A stretch of DNA of 64,000 bases, taken from positions 124,001-188,000 of the forward strand of contig CAVWGP010000012.1 of NCBI GenBank assembly GCA_963754645.1, written 5' to 3'. The stretch comes from CAVWGP01 sp963754645 (GTDB lineage Bacteria; Pseudomonadota; Alphaproteobacteria; Bin65). Both the position numbers and the translations under genes were made by a program. Below the pieces are notes generated by a model that saw nothing but the letters and a program-made list of their open reading frames with translations, made no database searches and was not told the DNA's origin. Shown here one piece after another: positions 8,754 through 17,640 of this stretch; position 1 is the first letter of the stretch, and each line of letters begins with the position of its first letter.

Positions 8754-9861
8754 TTAGCCGCGAGATTTCGAGAACATAAAGCGGTCGAACGTATTTTCGG
8801 AAAACTGGAACCAGAGATTCTGGTCCTTCTGAAACGCGGTGTAGTTGATCGTAAACCTTCTTGAAATTCGCATTCCTGGCGTTGGTTTCCTTGAAGAGTT
8901 CCTGCGCGGCGTTGTAGCACGCATCGAGCACGGGCGTCGGGAAGGCGCGCAGCTCGGCGCCGCCCGCGACCAGGCGCCGGAGCGCCGGCGGGTTGCCGGC
9001 ATCGTACTTGGCCGTCATCCAGTTGGTCGCCTCGGCGCACGCCGCCGCGAGAATGTTCTGATAGGTTTTCGGCAGCTTGTTCCACTCGCCGATGTTCATC
9101 ATCGTCGACAGCATGGCGCAGCCTTCCCACCATCCCGGATAGTAGTAGAACTTAGCGACTTTGTGGAAGCCGAGCTTCTCGTCGTCATAGGGGCCGACCC
9201 ATTCGGCGGCGTCGATCGTGCCTTTTTCCAGCGCCGGATAAATGTCGCCGCCGGCGATTTGCTGCGGCACGACGCCGATTTTGGACATGACACGGCCGGC
9301 GAAGCCGCCGATGCGCATCTTGAGGCCCTTCATATCGTCCGGCGTCTTGATTTCCTTGCGATACCAGCCGCCCATCTGCGCGCCGGTGTGGCCGCCCGGA
9401 AGGTGATAGACGTTATAGGACTTGTAGAACTCGTTGAGCAGATCGTTGCCGCCGCCATGATACATCCAGGCGTTCATCATGCGGGTGTTGAGGCCGAACG
9501 GGATCGCAGTGGCAAACGCGAAGGTCTCGTCCTTGCCGAAATAGTAGTAGGACGCGGTGTGGCCCATCTCGACGGTATTGGCCTGAACCGCGTCCAGCAC
9601 GGCGAGTGGCGGCACGATCTCACCGGCGGCGAAGACCCTGATCTGGAACTTGTTGTCGGTCGCCTCGGCGACGCGCTTGGCGATGACCTCGGCGCCGCCA
9701 TAGAGCGTATCCAAGCTCTTGGGGAAGCTCGACGTCATGCGCCACTTCACGTCGGGCATGGATTGGGCGATGGCGGGCTTCGGAAAAGTCGAGGCGATGG
9801 CGGCCGCGGCGGCGGCCGAACCGGCGGCCGTTGCGCTACGGATGAAATTGCGGCGTTTCAT
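8754..9861 (-). CDS. TRAP transporter substrate-binding protein (DctP/TakP-like), frameshifted
   Basis: The periplasmic receptor of the TRAP system. The start at 9861 gives a Tat-type signal (MKRRNFIRSA…) ending near AIAQ. The mature part matches TakP-like receptors: GAEVIAKRVAEAT, ATAIPFGLNTRMMNAWMYHGG and GLKMRIGGFAGRVMSKIGV. The family-typical C-terminus (AFQKDQNLWFQFSENTFDRF) is in another frame from about 8853 down to 8754, so one base appears to be inserted near 8853. Read without the shift, the frame ends at 8719 with an atypical tail. It converges on dctQM, which is unusual because the three genes are often in one operon. Confidence 0.8.
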
Positions 9862-9909
9862 TGAGCGAAGACTCCCATAATGGTTTAGGCCTGATTTCGT
9901 CCTAAGGCC

Positions 9910-9923
9910 CGGGAAATTTCCCG
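9910..9923. promoter_or_regulatory. Perfect 14-bp palindrome upstream of dctP
   Basis: CGGGAAATTTCCCG is a perfect palindrome in the gap between the dctP start and the parC stop. It could be an operator for dctP or part of a terminator for parC. No T-run follows on either strand. Confidence 0.3.
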
Positions 9924-9972
9924 ATCCGGCACTGTAAAAACCGGCATCGCGCAACGCAAGGGCCGGCGCGGC

Positions 9973-12217
9973 CTAGAATTTCGTGCTGCGCGGGAAGCCC
10001 GCGGGCGGCAAACGCCCGGCTTGGGCGCGCTGGCCGAGCCAGCCTTTGAGGTCGGCTTTCGTATAAAGCCGGGTCTTGCTGCCGGTTTGCACGTCCAAGC
10101 CCCGGTCGAGCGCGAAGCATTTCACGTCGCTCAAGCCGCCTTGCTTGTATTTCTGCAGCGTGTTGCCGCGCCCGCGGTTCATCTCGGGCAATTCGGCCAA
10201 CGGGAAAACGATGAGCTTGCGGTTCTCGCCGAGGCAGGCGACGTGATCGCCCACGACCGGAACGCAGACGCGCGCGACGGCGCCCTCGGCGAGATTGAGC
10301 GCCTGCTTGCCGGCGCGGGTTTGCGCCGCCACCTCTTTTTCCGGCACGACGAAGCCGCGCCCGTCCGATGAAGCGATCAGCAATTTGCGCTCGGGATCGT
10401 GCACCGTAAGCGACACGATGTCGTGCTCGTTGCCGAGATCGATCGACAAGCCGCACCGGCTCGCCATGGCCGCGCCCGCGCGTCAGCTTGTCGGCGCCCA
10501 GCATGTAGAACTTGCCGTCGGTGGCGAACAACAAAAGCTTGTCGGTGCTCTGGGCGTGCAGCAGGTAACGCAGCGCGTCGCCTTCCTTGAATTGCAGCGC
10601 ATCGCCGCTTTCAAGATGGCCGCCCATCGCGCGGATCCAGCCCTTTTCGGAGCAGATCACGGTGATCGGCTCCTTCTCGACCGCGGCGGCGGCGACGTCG
10701 GCGATTTCGACCTCGGGCACTTCGCCGCGCGTCGTGCGGCGCTTGCCCAGGGGCGTATCCTTGCCGAAGGCTTTCTTGAGATCGGCGAGCTGGTCGCGCA
10801 CCGTCTGCCATTGCTTTTTCTCGCTGGCGACGAGCGCCTTGAGCGCATCCTGCTCGGCGCCGAGATCCTTGATCTCGCGCTTGATCTCGATTTCCTCGAG
10901 CTTGCGCAGCGAGCGCAGGCGCATGTTGAGGATCGCCTCGGCCTGCGCGTCGGAGAGCTTCCACCGCTTGATCATCGCCGGCTTGGGCTCGTCCTCGGCG
11001 CGGATGATTTTTATCACGGCGTCGATGTTGAGATAAACGATGAGATAGCCGCGCAGGATTTCCAGGCGCTCGGCGATTTTGCCGAGGCGGAAGCGGCTGC
11101 GGCGGACGAGGACTTCCTGCCGGTGGTCGAGATAGCCGCGCAGCACCTCGGCAAGGTTCATGACGCGCGGCGAGCGATCTTTGTCGAGCACGTTCATGTT
11201 GAGCGGCACGCGCGCCTCGAGCTCGGTGGCGCGGAACATCTGCTCCATCAGAACGGCGGGCTCGACGTTGCGGCTCTTGGGCTCGAGCACGACGCGGATA
11301 TCCTCGGCCGATTCGTCGTGCACGTCGCCCAGCAGCGGCAGTTTCTTCTCCTGCATGAGCTGCGCGATGCGCTCGATGAGGCGCGACTTCGGCACCTGAT
11401 AGGGTATCTCGGTGACGACGATGACGTAACCGCCGCCCTTGGTCTTCTCGGCGCTCCAGCGCGCGCGCACGCGGAAGCTGCCCCGCCCGGTCTTGTAGGC
11501 CTCAACGATGGCGTCGAAGGGCTCGACCAATTCGCCCCCGGTCGGGAAATCCGGGCCCGGCATGCGGTTAACAAGTTCGCGGATCGAGACATTCTCGTCC
11601 TTGAGTTTCTCTTTTTCGACCAGGCGATCGAGCGCGTCGCAGATCTCGGCGACGTTGTGCGGCGGAATGCTCGTCGCCATGCCGACGGCGATGCCGGCGG
11701 CGCCATTGGCCAAGAGATTGGGAAAGTTCGAGGGCAGGACGATCGGCTCCTGCCCTTCGCCGTCATAGGTCGGCCGGAAGTCGACCGCGTTCTCGTCGAT
11801 GCCGTCGAGCAGGCGCGTCGCCACCTCGGTCATGCGCGCTTCGGTGTAGCGCATGGCCGCCGGGTTATCGCCGTCGATATTGCCGAAATTGCCCTGGCCG
11901 TCGACCAGCGGATAGCGCACGGCGAAATCCTGCGCCAGGCGCACCATGGCGTCGTAGATCGAATCGTTGCCGTGCGGATGATACTTGCCCATCACGTCGC
12001 CGACGATGCGGGCGCATTTCTTGAACGCCGTATGGGGATCGAGCTTGAGTTCGCGCATGGCGAAGAGCAGCCGGCGATGCACCGGCTTCAGGCCGTCGCG
12101 CAGATCGGGCAGCGAGCGCGACATGATGGTCGACAGGGCATAGGCGAGGTAGCGCTCGCCAAGCGCCTTGTCGAGCGGCTCCTCGCGCACTTCGGCGGCA
12201 AAGGCTTCTTCGGTCAT
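9973..12217 (-). CDS. parC: DNA topoisomerase IV subunit A, frameshifted
   Basis: The breakage–reunion subunit of topoisomerase IV, needed for decatenation. The N-terminus has LPDLRDGLKPVHRRLLFAM and KYHPHGNDSIYDAMVRLAQ. The catalytic tyrosine lies in AAMRYTEARM. The tower and coiled-coil region contains NMRLRSLRKLEEIEIKREI. The C-terminal beta-pinwheel begins in frame but moves to another frame near 10445 (GRGHGEPVRL continuing as SIDLGNEHDIVSL) and ends at 9973. One extra base explains this; since parC is normally essential, a sequence error is more likely than a real break. Last gene of the conserved minus-strand run, 40 bases after recO. Confidence 0.92.
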
Positions 12218-12257
12218 GGGATCGTTTCCATACCCCGCTTATAGGGGCAATGGGGCG

Positions 12258-12995
12258 TCAGTCGTCAATAGGTTGTGGAGGCATTGCGTTGATTTGTGCC
12301 GCCAAACGGTCGCGTGCCGGCGGCAGACGCTGGCCCTGCGGCGCGAAGACATGGTCGGCGAGGAAATGGCCGGTCAGGCGCAAGCCGGCCCGCAGATCGT
12401 CGGCGCTGGGGTGGCCGGCGCCCAAGAGAAACGGCGGCAGGGCAAGCAGCCGGTCGCGATAGGGCTCGCCGGCCACGGCCGAAACGGCGCGGCCGGTTTT
12501 CGGCGAAACGTAAACCAACGTGTCGGGCCGTCCGGTCGCGGCGCAGGATTTGAGGTCCAGGCCGAAGCCGAGCGCGGCGAGTAGGCCGAGTTCCCAACGC
12601 ACATAGGCGGCGGGCCAGGCCGCTTCGTCCAGGCGCTCCATCAGGTCGAGCAGGGCGGCGAAAATGTCGCCATGCGGCTCGCGTTCGGGCAGCGCGGCTT
12701 CGACGATCGTCACAGCGGCGGCCAACGCCGCCAACCGGCCCGGATCGCGCAACAGCCGCGCCGCGGTGCCGCGCAGCATCTCGCCTTGGAGATGTCCGAG
12801 ATGTTCGGACAGGCGCGCGCGCCACGATGCGGCCACGACATTGCCGGGCTGGTAGAGGCCGCGCACGCGCGCGCCGGTCCCGCCGCGCACCAAGCCGCCG
12901 TGGCGGCCATGGTGCTCGGTCATGAGTTGCACGATGAGCGACGTTTCGCCGTGTTTGCGCACCGAAAGAACTATGCCGCGGTCGGTCCAATCCAT
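12258..12995 (-). CDS. recO: DNA repair protein RecO
   Basis: A 245-residue RecO. The N-terminal OB fold opens with MDWTDRGIVLSVRKHGETSLIVQL and is followed by HGGLVRGG. The helical C-terminal part includes RWELGLLAALGFGLDL and a single cysteine after it, so the four-cysteine zinc site of some RecO proteins is not kept. RecO loads RecA onto SSB-coated DNA in the RecFOR pathway. It lies 19 bases downstream of era, the usual alphaproteobacterial order rnc–era–recO. Confidence 0.93.
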   Translation of the reverse strand: MDWTDRGIVLSVRKHGETSLIVQLMTEHHGRHGGLVRGGTGARVRGLYQPGNVVAASWRARLSEHLGHLQGEMLRGTAARLLRDPGRLAALAAAVTIVEAALPEREPHGDIFAALLDLMERLDEAAWPAAYVRWELGLLAALGFGLDLKSCAATGRPDTLVYVSPKTGRAVSAVAGEPYRDRLLALPPFLLGAGHPSADDLRAGLRLTGHFLADHVFAPQGQRLPPARDRLAAQINAMPPQPIDD

Positions 12996-13014
12996 CGCGA
13001 AATTCGCAACGCGC

Positions 13015-13941
13015 TCACGGCCCGAAATCCAGGCCCCAGACGCGATAGCGCTCCGGGTCGTCCTGCCATTTCTCGCGCACCTTGACGAACAGGAACAGGT
13101 GAACGCGGCGATCGAGCAATTTTTCCAGTTCCCGGCGCGCCTCGGCGCCGACCGATTTGATCATCGCGCCGCCCTGTCCGAGCACGATCGCCTTGTGGCC
13201 GTCGCGCTGGACATAGATCGTCTGCTCGATCTTGACGCTGCCGTCGCGCCGCGCTTCCCAGGTTTCGGTCTCGACCGTCAGGGCATAAGGCAGCTCCTGG
13301 TGGAGCTTGAGGAACAGTTGCTCGCGCGTGATCTCGGCGGCGAGCAGGCGGTCCGGCATGTCGGAAAGCTGGTCCTCGGGAAACAGCCAGGGCCCGGCCG
13401 GCACCGTTTTGGCGAAATGGCGCCGCAGATCGCCGACGCCGTCGCCGGTCAGGGCGGAAATCATGAAGATATCGGTGAAGATGCCTTCCTTGTTCAGCTT
13501 GTCCGCCATCACGAGCAGACGTGGCGCGTCGACCAGATCGACTTTGTTGAGAATCAGCACGCCCTTGCGGCCGGCCTGCTTGAGGCGGGCGACGATGTCG
13601 AGCGTCTCGGCATCGCCCAGCGTCCCGAATTTGCTCGCGTCGGCCAAAAGCGCGAAGATATCGGCGTCTTCGGCGCCCTTCCACGCCGCCGCGACCATGG
13701 CGCGGTCGAGCCGCTTGCGCGGCGCGAAAATGCCCGGCGTGTCGACGAAAATAAGCTGCGCCTTGCCCTCGATGCAAATCCCAAGCACGCGCGCCCGCGT
13801 CGTCTGCACCTTGGGCGAAACGATCGACACCTTGGCGCCGACCAAGATATTGAGCAGCGTCGATTTCCCGGCATTGGGCGCGCCGATGAGGGCGATGAAT
13901 CCGGCGGCCGTGTTCGGGTCTTTCTGCATCGCTTCGCTCAT
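13015..13941 (-). CDS. era: GTPase Era
   Basis: Ribosome-associated GTPase for 16S rRNA maturation, 308 residues. The GTPase domain has G1 GAPNAGKST, G3 DTPGIF and G4 NKVD. The C-terminal KH domain contains the hallmark GHKAIVLGQGGAMIKSVG. The start at 13941 (MSEAMQKD) overlaps the rnc stop by four bases (ATGA), which fixes the start and implies coupling. A longer open frame upstream is the shadow of rnc. Confidence 0.95.
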   Translation of the reverse strand: MSEAMQKDPNTAAGFIALIGAPNAGKSTLLNILVGAKVSIVSPKVQTTRARVLGICIEGKAQLIFVDTPGIFAPRKRLDRAMVAAAWKGAEDADIFALLADASKFGTLGDAETLDIVARLKQAGRKGVLILNKVDLVDAPRLLVMADKLNKEGIFTDIFMISALTGDGVGDLRRHFAKTVPAGPWLFPEDQLSDMPDRLLAAEITREQLFLKLHQELPYALTVETETWEARRDGSVKIEQTIYVQRDGHKAIVLGQGGAMIKSVGAEARRELEKLLDRRVHLFLFVKVREKWQDDPERYRVWGLDFGP

Positions 13942-14639
13942 CGGTTTTCCTCGGCGCCGCCGGCGACCCGGTCCAGGAGCAGCCGGGCGGCGGATTGCTC
14001 GGCGCTGCGTTTTGTAGCACCGGTCCCGCGCACGCTGGGATAGCCTTCGACTTCGGCTTCGGCCGTGAAGGTCGGCTTGTGCTCGGGCCCGGCGACGTCG
14101 ACCGTCGCATAGCGTGGCAGCGCCAAGCCAAGGCCCAGCGCCCATTCCTGCAGCGCCGTCTTGGCGTCCTTGGGCGGCTGCAAGTCGCGTTCGAGCAACG
14201 GCATCCAATAGCGATAGATGAAGCGCTCGGCCGCCGGCAGCCCGCCGTCATAATAGAGCGCGGCGATCACCGCCTCGCAGCAATCGGCGAGAATGGCGGC
14301 ATTGCCGCCGGTCCCCGCCTGCTCTTCTCCGGGCGACAGTCGAATATGCGGACCGAGGCCCACGTCGCGCGCGACTTCGACCAGGCAGGATTCCTGAACC
14401 AACGCCGCCAAGCGGCGCGCCAGGCCGCCGACCGGCTCATCGGGAAACCGGTCCAGCAGCAGCGCAGCCACGACCAAGCCGAGAACGCGATCGCCGAGAA
14501 ACTCCATCCGCTCATAGTCGCGGCCCGCCGCATCGCCGCGCGGGCCGGCGGCGCTGGCATGGGTCAGGGCTTCGGCGAGCAGCCGAACATCGGCAAACCG
14601 GTGCAGCAATCGCGGGGACAGCGCGTCGAATTCGGGCAT
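13938..14639 (-). CDS. rnc: Ribonuclease III
   Basis: Double-strand-specific endoribonuclease for rRNA and mRNA processing, 233 residues. The catalytic signature ERMEFLGDRVLGLVVA is intact (residues ~43–58), with a second acidic site at ADCCEAVIAALYYD. The C-terminal double-strand RNA binding domain contains VRGTGATKRSAEQSAARLLL. It overlaps era by four bases and lies 52 bases downstream of the first lepB. Confidence 0.95.
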   Translation of the reverse strand: MPEFDALSPRLLHRFADVRLLAEALTHASAAGPRGDAAGRDYERMEFLGDRVLGLVVAALLLDRFPDEPVGGLARRLAALVQESCLVEVARDVGLGPHIRLSPGEEQAGTGGNAAILADCCEAVIAALYYDGGLPAAERFIYRYWMPLLERDLQPPKDAKTALQEWALGLGLALPRYATVDVAGPEHKPTFTAEAEVEGYPSVRGTGATKRSAEQSAARLLLDRVAGGAEENR

Positions 14640-14691
14640 GGCGGCTAATGTGCGTTCGGCGCGGGCAAAATGGAAGGACGGGCCGCCGCGC

Positions 14692-15501
14692 TCAATCGAT
14701 CGCCCGCAGCAGGCGGCGCCACCGGATCGCCGCGATCCAGCGCAGCGGATCGCCGATCGAAGCGCCCTGCTGGGTCGAAAAGAACAGGAATTGGGCCCGG
14801 CCGATCAGATTGTCGGCGGGCACGAATCCGACATGGTGCGACCGGCTATCGGTCGAATTGTCGCGATTGTCGCCCATCATGAAATAGTGCCCGGGCGGCA
14901 CGACGTATTCTTCGGTGTTGTTGTGCGGCGCTTCGCTCGTGCCAGGGCGCATCCAGACCGAATAGGCCCGGCCGCCGGGCAGCGTTTCGCGGTACCGCTC
15001 GACGTTGCCCTCGGGCCGCGGAACCTGCGGATCGCCGCTTTCGATCTCGGTTTCGGACTCGCGTTTGACGTAGCTGCGGCCGACCGCCTTGCCGTTGATG
15101 TGCAGCACCCCGGCCTTGACCTGAATGCGATCGCCCGGCAGGCCGATCACGCGCTTGATGTAATCCTCGCTCGCGTCGCGCGGCAGGCGAAAAACGACAA
15201 CGTCGCCCCGCTCCGGCGCGCCGCCGAGAATGCGGCCGGAAAAGCGGAACGGATTCCAAGCCGATTCGGACGTGGCGAACGGAAACGAATAGCGGCTGTA
15301 GCCATAGGAATATTTCGCGACGAACAGATGGTCGCCGACGAGCAGGCCGGGATACATCGACGCCGACGGGATGTGAAACGGCTCGAAGGCGAAGGTGCGC
15401 AGCACAAGGGCGATCGCGATCGCCCAGATCGCCGTGAGGGCGGTATCGTACAGCCAGCGCACGGCGCCGCGCAGCAGCCCCAGGGGTCCCGAAGCGCTCA
15501 T
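14692..15501 (-). CDS. lepB: Signal peptidase I (copy 1)
   Basis: Membrane serine/lysine protease that removes signal peptides, 269 residues. One N-terminal membrane segment (TAIWAIAIALVLRTFAF) precedes box B IPSASMYPGLLVGD with the catalytic serine, box D DYIKRVIGLPGDRI with the catalytic lysine, and box E GHYFMMGDNRDNSTDSR. It is a full-length paralogue of the lepB directly upstream, 22 bases away. Only one lepB is usual at this locus. Confidence 0.93.
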   Translation of the reverse strand: MSASGPLGLLRGAVRWLYDTALTAIWAIAIALVLRTFAFEPFHIPSASMYPGLLVGDHLFVAKYSYGYSRYSFPFATSESAWNPFRFSGRILGGAPERGDVVVFRLPRDASEDYIKRVIGLPGDRIQVKAGVLHINGKAVGRSYVKRESETEIESGDPQVPRPEGNVERYRETLPGGRAYSVWMRPGTSEAPHNNTEEYVVPPGHYFMMGDNRDNSTDSRSHHVGFVPADNLIGRAQFLFFSTQQGASIGDPLRWIAAIRWRRLLRAID

Positions 15502-15523
15502 TCGGCGCCGGCGGCGGACCCGC

Positions 15524-16342
15524 CTATTTTACGCCCGACAACAAGCGCGAGAACCGGATCGCGCCGGGCCAACGCCAGATTTCCCACAGCTCGGCCGATC
15601 CGTCCGTCGAGAAGAACAGGAAATCGGCGCGGCCGATCAGATTGCGCGCCGGCACGAAGCCGACCGTTTCGAAACACTTGCGCCCCGGATTGTAGCTGCT
15701 GTTGAAGCGGCTATCGCAGGAATTGTCGCGATTGTCGCCCATGAAAAAGTAGTGCCCGGCGGGAACGGTATACTCGGGAGTGTTGTCGCTGCCGTCTTCC
15801 TTGTCGCTGCGCTCGAAAATGCGATAGGAGCGGCCGTCGGGCAGGGTCTCGATATAGAGCTGGCGCTCGCCCTCCTCGCCGGAGCGCGGATCGAGGCGAT
15901 GCACTTCCTCTTTGCGCAAGGCACGGCGCTCGGTCATCTTGCCGTTGATGTGGAGCCGGCCATCGCGCACCTGGATGCGGTCGCCGGGCAAGCCGATCAC
16001 GCGTTTGATGTAGTCCTTCGTCGGATCGCTCGGCAGCCGGAAGACGGCGACGTCGCCGCGCTTCGGCTCGGAACCGATGAGACGGTCGGCGATGATCGGC
16101 GGACTCCACGGAAACGAATAGCGGCTGTAGCCGTAGGAAAATTTCGAGACGAAGAGATAGTCGCCGACCAACAGTCCGGGCAGCATCGAGCCCGACGGAA
16201 TGCTGAACGGCTCGTAGGCGAAGGTCCGCACGACGACGGCGATGGCGACGGCCCAGAACACCGTCTTGAACGTCTCGGCCCAGCTCTCGCCGCCCTTTTC
16301 GCCCTTTTTCCCGATAGCGGATTTCTTGGTCTCGCGTGCCAC
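15524..16342 (-). CDS. lepB: Signal peptidase I (copy 2)
   Basis: A second signal peptidase I with all catalytic boxes: IPSGSMLPGLLVGDYLFV (Ser), DYIKRVIGLPGDRI (Lys) and GHYFFMGDNRDNSCDSR. The lysine-rich N-terminus precedes the single membrane anchor FKTVFWAVAIAVVVRTFAY. I prefer the GTG at 16342 (reading VARETKKS) because AGAAGGA lies upstream of it; an ATG at 16405 is open but overlaps poorly conserved sequence. The two copies share the GYSRYSFP segment and similar length, so they look like a tandem duplication followed by divergence. Confidence 0.93.
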   Translation of the reverse strand: MARETKKSAIGKKGEKGGESWAETFKTVFWAVAIAVVVRTFAYEPFSIPSGSMLPGLLVGDYLFVSKFSYGYSRYSFPWSPPIIADRLIGSEPKRGDVAVFRLPSDPTKDYIKRVIGLPGDRIQVRDGRLHINGKMTERRALRKEEVHRLDPRSGEEGERQLYIETLPDGRSYRIFERSDKEDGSDNTPEYTVPAGHYFFMGDNRDNSCDSRFNSSYNPGRKCFETVGFVPARNLIGRADFLFFSTDGSAELWEIWRWPGAIRFSRLLSGVK

Positions 16343-16433
16343 GTTTTGCTTCGTCCTTCTCGCATTCGGGTTGCGGGCGCCGATGGCGGCGCCCGTGCCG
16401 TTCAAGCCAGTCCTTCGGTCGATGTCCCCGCGT

Positions 16434-16841
16434 TCAACCCGGCGCGGCGGGAATGGCGGAGATGATGACGATCACTTGGGCGAGCGGCGGCTCGTCGGTG
16501 ATCGAGATATCGATTTGCGCCGTCATACCAGGGGGCGTGATCTCGGCCAAGCGTTTCGCCGCCGCACCGGTCAGCGCGATGCCGGGCTTGCCGCCAGGCA
16601 GATTGACCACGCCGATGTCGCGCCAGAACACGCCGCGGCGAAATCCGGTGCCCAGCGCCTTGGCGCAGGCCTCCTTGGCGGCGAAGCGCTTGGCGTAGCT
16701 CGCCGCCCGGTCGCGCCGGCCCTCGCTGCGTTTGCGCTCCGTCTCGGTGAAGAGCCGGTCGGTGAAGCGTTCGCCCCAGCGCGCGAGCGAGCGCTCGATG
16801 CGCCGGATATCGACGATGTCGTTGCCGAGACCGATGATCAT
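16434..16841 (-). CDS. acpS: Holo-[acyl-carrier-protein] synthase
   Basis: Transfers 4'-phosphopantetheine from CoA to ACP. The 135-residue protein has the metal-binding start IIGLGNDIVDIRRIE and the second signature FAAKEACAKALGTGF, plus the late GKPGIALTGAAA segment. Length is normal. It sits 13 bases after pdxJ and 91 bases before lepB copy 2, the standard pdxJ–acpS–lepB order. Confidence 0.94.
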   Translation of the reverse strand: MIIGLGNDIVDIRRIERSLARWGERFTDRLFTETERKRSEGRRDRAASYAKRFAAKEACAKALGTGFRRGVFWRDIGVVNLPGGKPGIALTGAAAKRLAEITPPGMTAQIDISITDEPPLAQVIVIISAIPAAPG

Positions 16842-16854
16842 CGGGCGCTCCGTC

Positions 16855-17628
16855 TCAGGCCGAGCGGGCGCCGGCCGCGTCGGCCCGCGCCTTTTCCATC
16901 AAGGCCCGCATGCGCTTGATGGCGCTATCGAGGCCGCCGAAGATCGCCTCGCCGATCAGGAAATGGCCGATATTGAGCTCGACGATGCTCGTGATCGCCG
17001 CCACCGGCCCGACCGAATCGAAATTCAAGCCATGGCCGGCGTGGCATTCAAGGCCGAGCTCCTTGGCGATCGCCGCCGCTTCGACGATGCGTTCGAGCTC
17101 GCGGCGGACTTCCGGTCCGTGCGGCGCGAGGTTGCAGGCGTCGCAATAAGAACCCGTGTGCAGTTCCACCACCGGCGCGCCGAGCGCCTTGGCCGTTTCG
17201 AGCGCGGCGCGCGCCGGCTCGATGAAGAGCGAGACCCTGATCCCGGCGCCGCTCAATTCGCGCACGTAATAAGACAGATGCTTGTGGCCGCGCAGCACGT
17301 CGAGGCCGCCCTCGGTCGTCCGCTCCTCGCGCTTTTCGGGCACGAGACAGGCGGCGTGCGGCTTGTGCTTGAGGGCGATGGCGAGCATTTCGGGCGTCGC
17401 CGCGATTTCGAGATTGAGCGGGCGGTCGATCTCGCGGGTCAGGCGATCGATGTCGCTGTCGGTGATGTGCCGCCGGTCCTCGCGCAGGTGGGCCGTGATG
17501 CCGTCGGCGCCGGCCGCGGCGGCGGCGATCGCGGCGCGCACCGGATCGGGGTGCCGGCCGCCGCGCGCGTTGCGGATCGTCGCCACGTGATCGATGTTGA
17601 CGCCGAGCCTCGGTTTGCCTGCCTTCAT
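16855..17628 (-). CDS. pdxJ: Pyridoxine 5'-phosphate synthase
   Basis: Condenses 1-deoxyxylulose 5-phosphate with 3-amino-2-oxopropyl phosphate in the DXP-dependent vitamin B6 pathway. The 257-residue TIM barrel starts KPRLGVNIDHVATIRNARGG and contains GADGITAHLREDRRHI, ELHTGSYCDA and GHGLNFDSVGPVA, all family hallmarks. It is 12 bases downstream of the rsh gene. Confidence 0.95.
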   Translation of the reverse strand: MKAGKPRLGVNIDHVATIRNARGGRHPDPVRAAIAAAAAGADGITAHLREDRRHITDSDIDRLTREIDRPLNLEIAATPEMLAIALKHKPHAACLVPEKREERTTEGGLDVLRGHKHLSYYVRELSGAGIRVSLFIEPARAALETAKALGAPVVELHTGSYCDACNLAPHGPEVRRELERIVEAAAIAKELGLECHAGHGLNFDSVGPVAAITSIVELNIGHFLIGEAIFGGLDSAIKRMRALMEKARADAAGARSA

Positions 17629-17640
17629 GGTCGCAATCTC

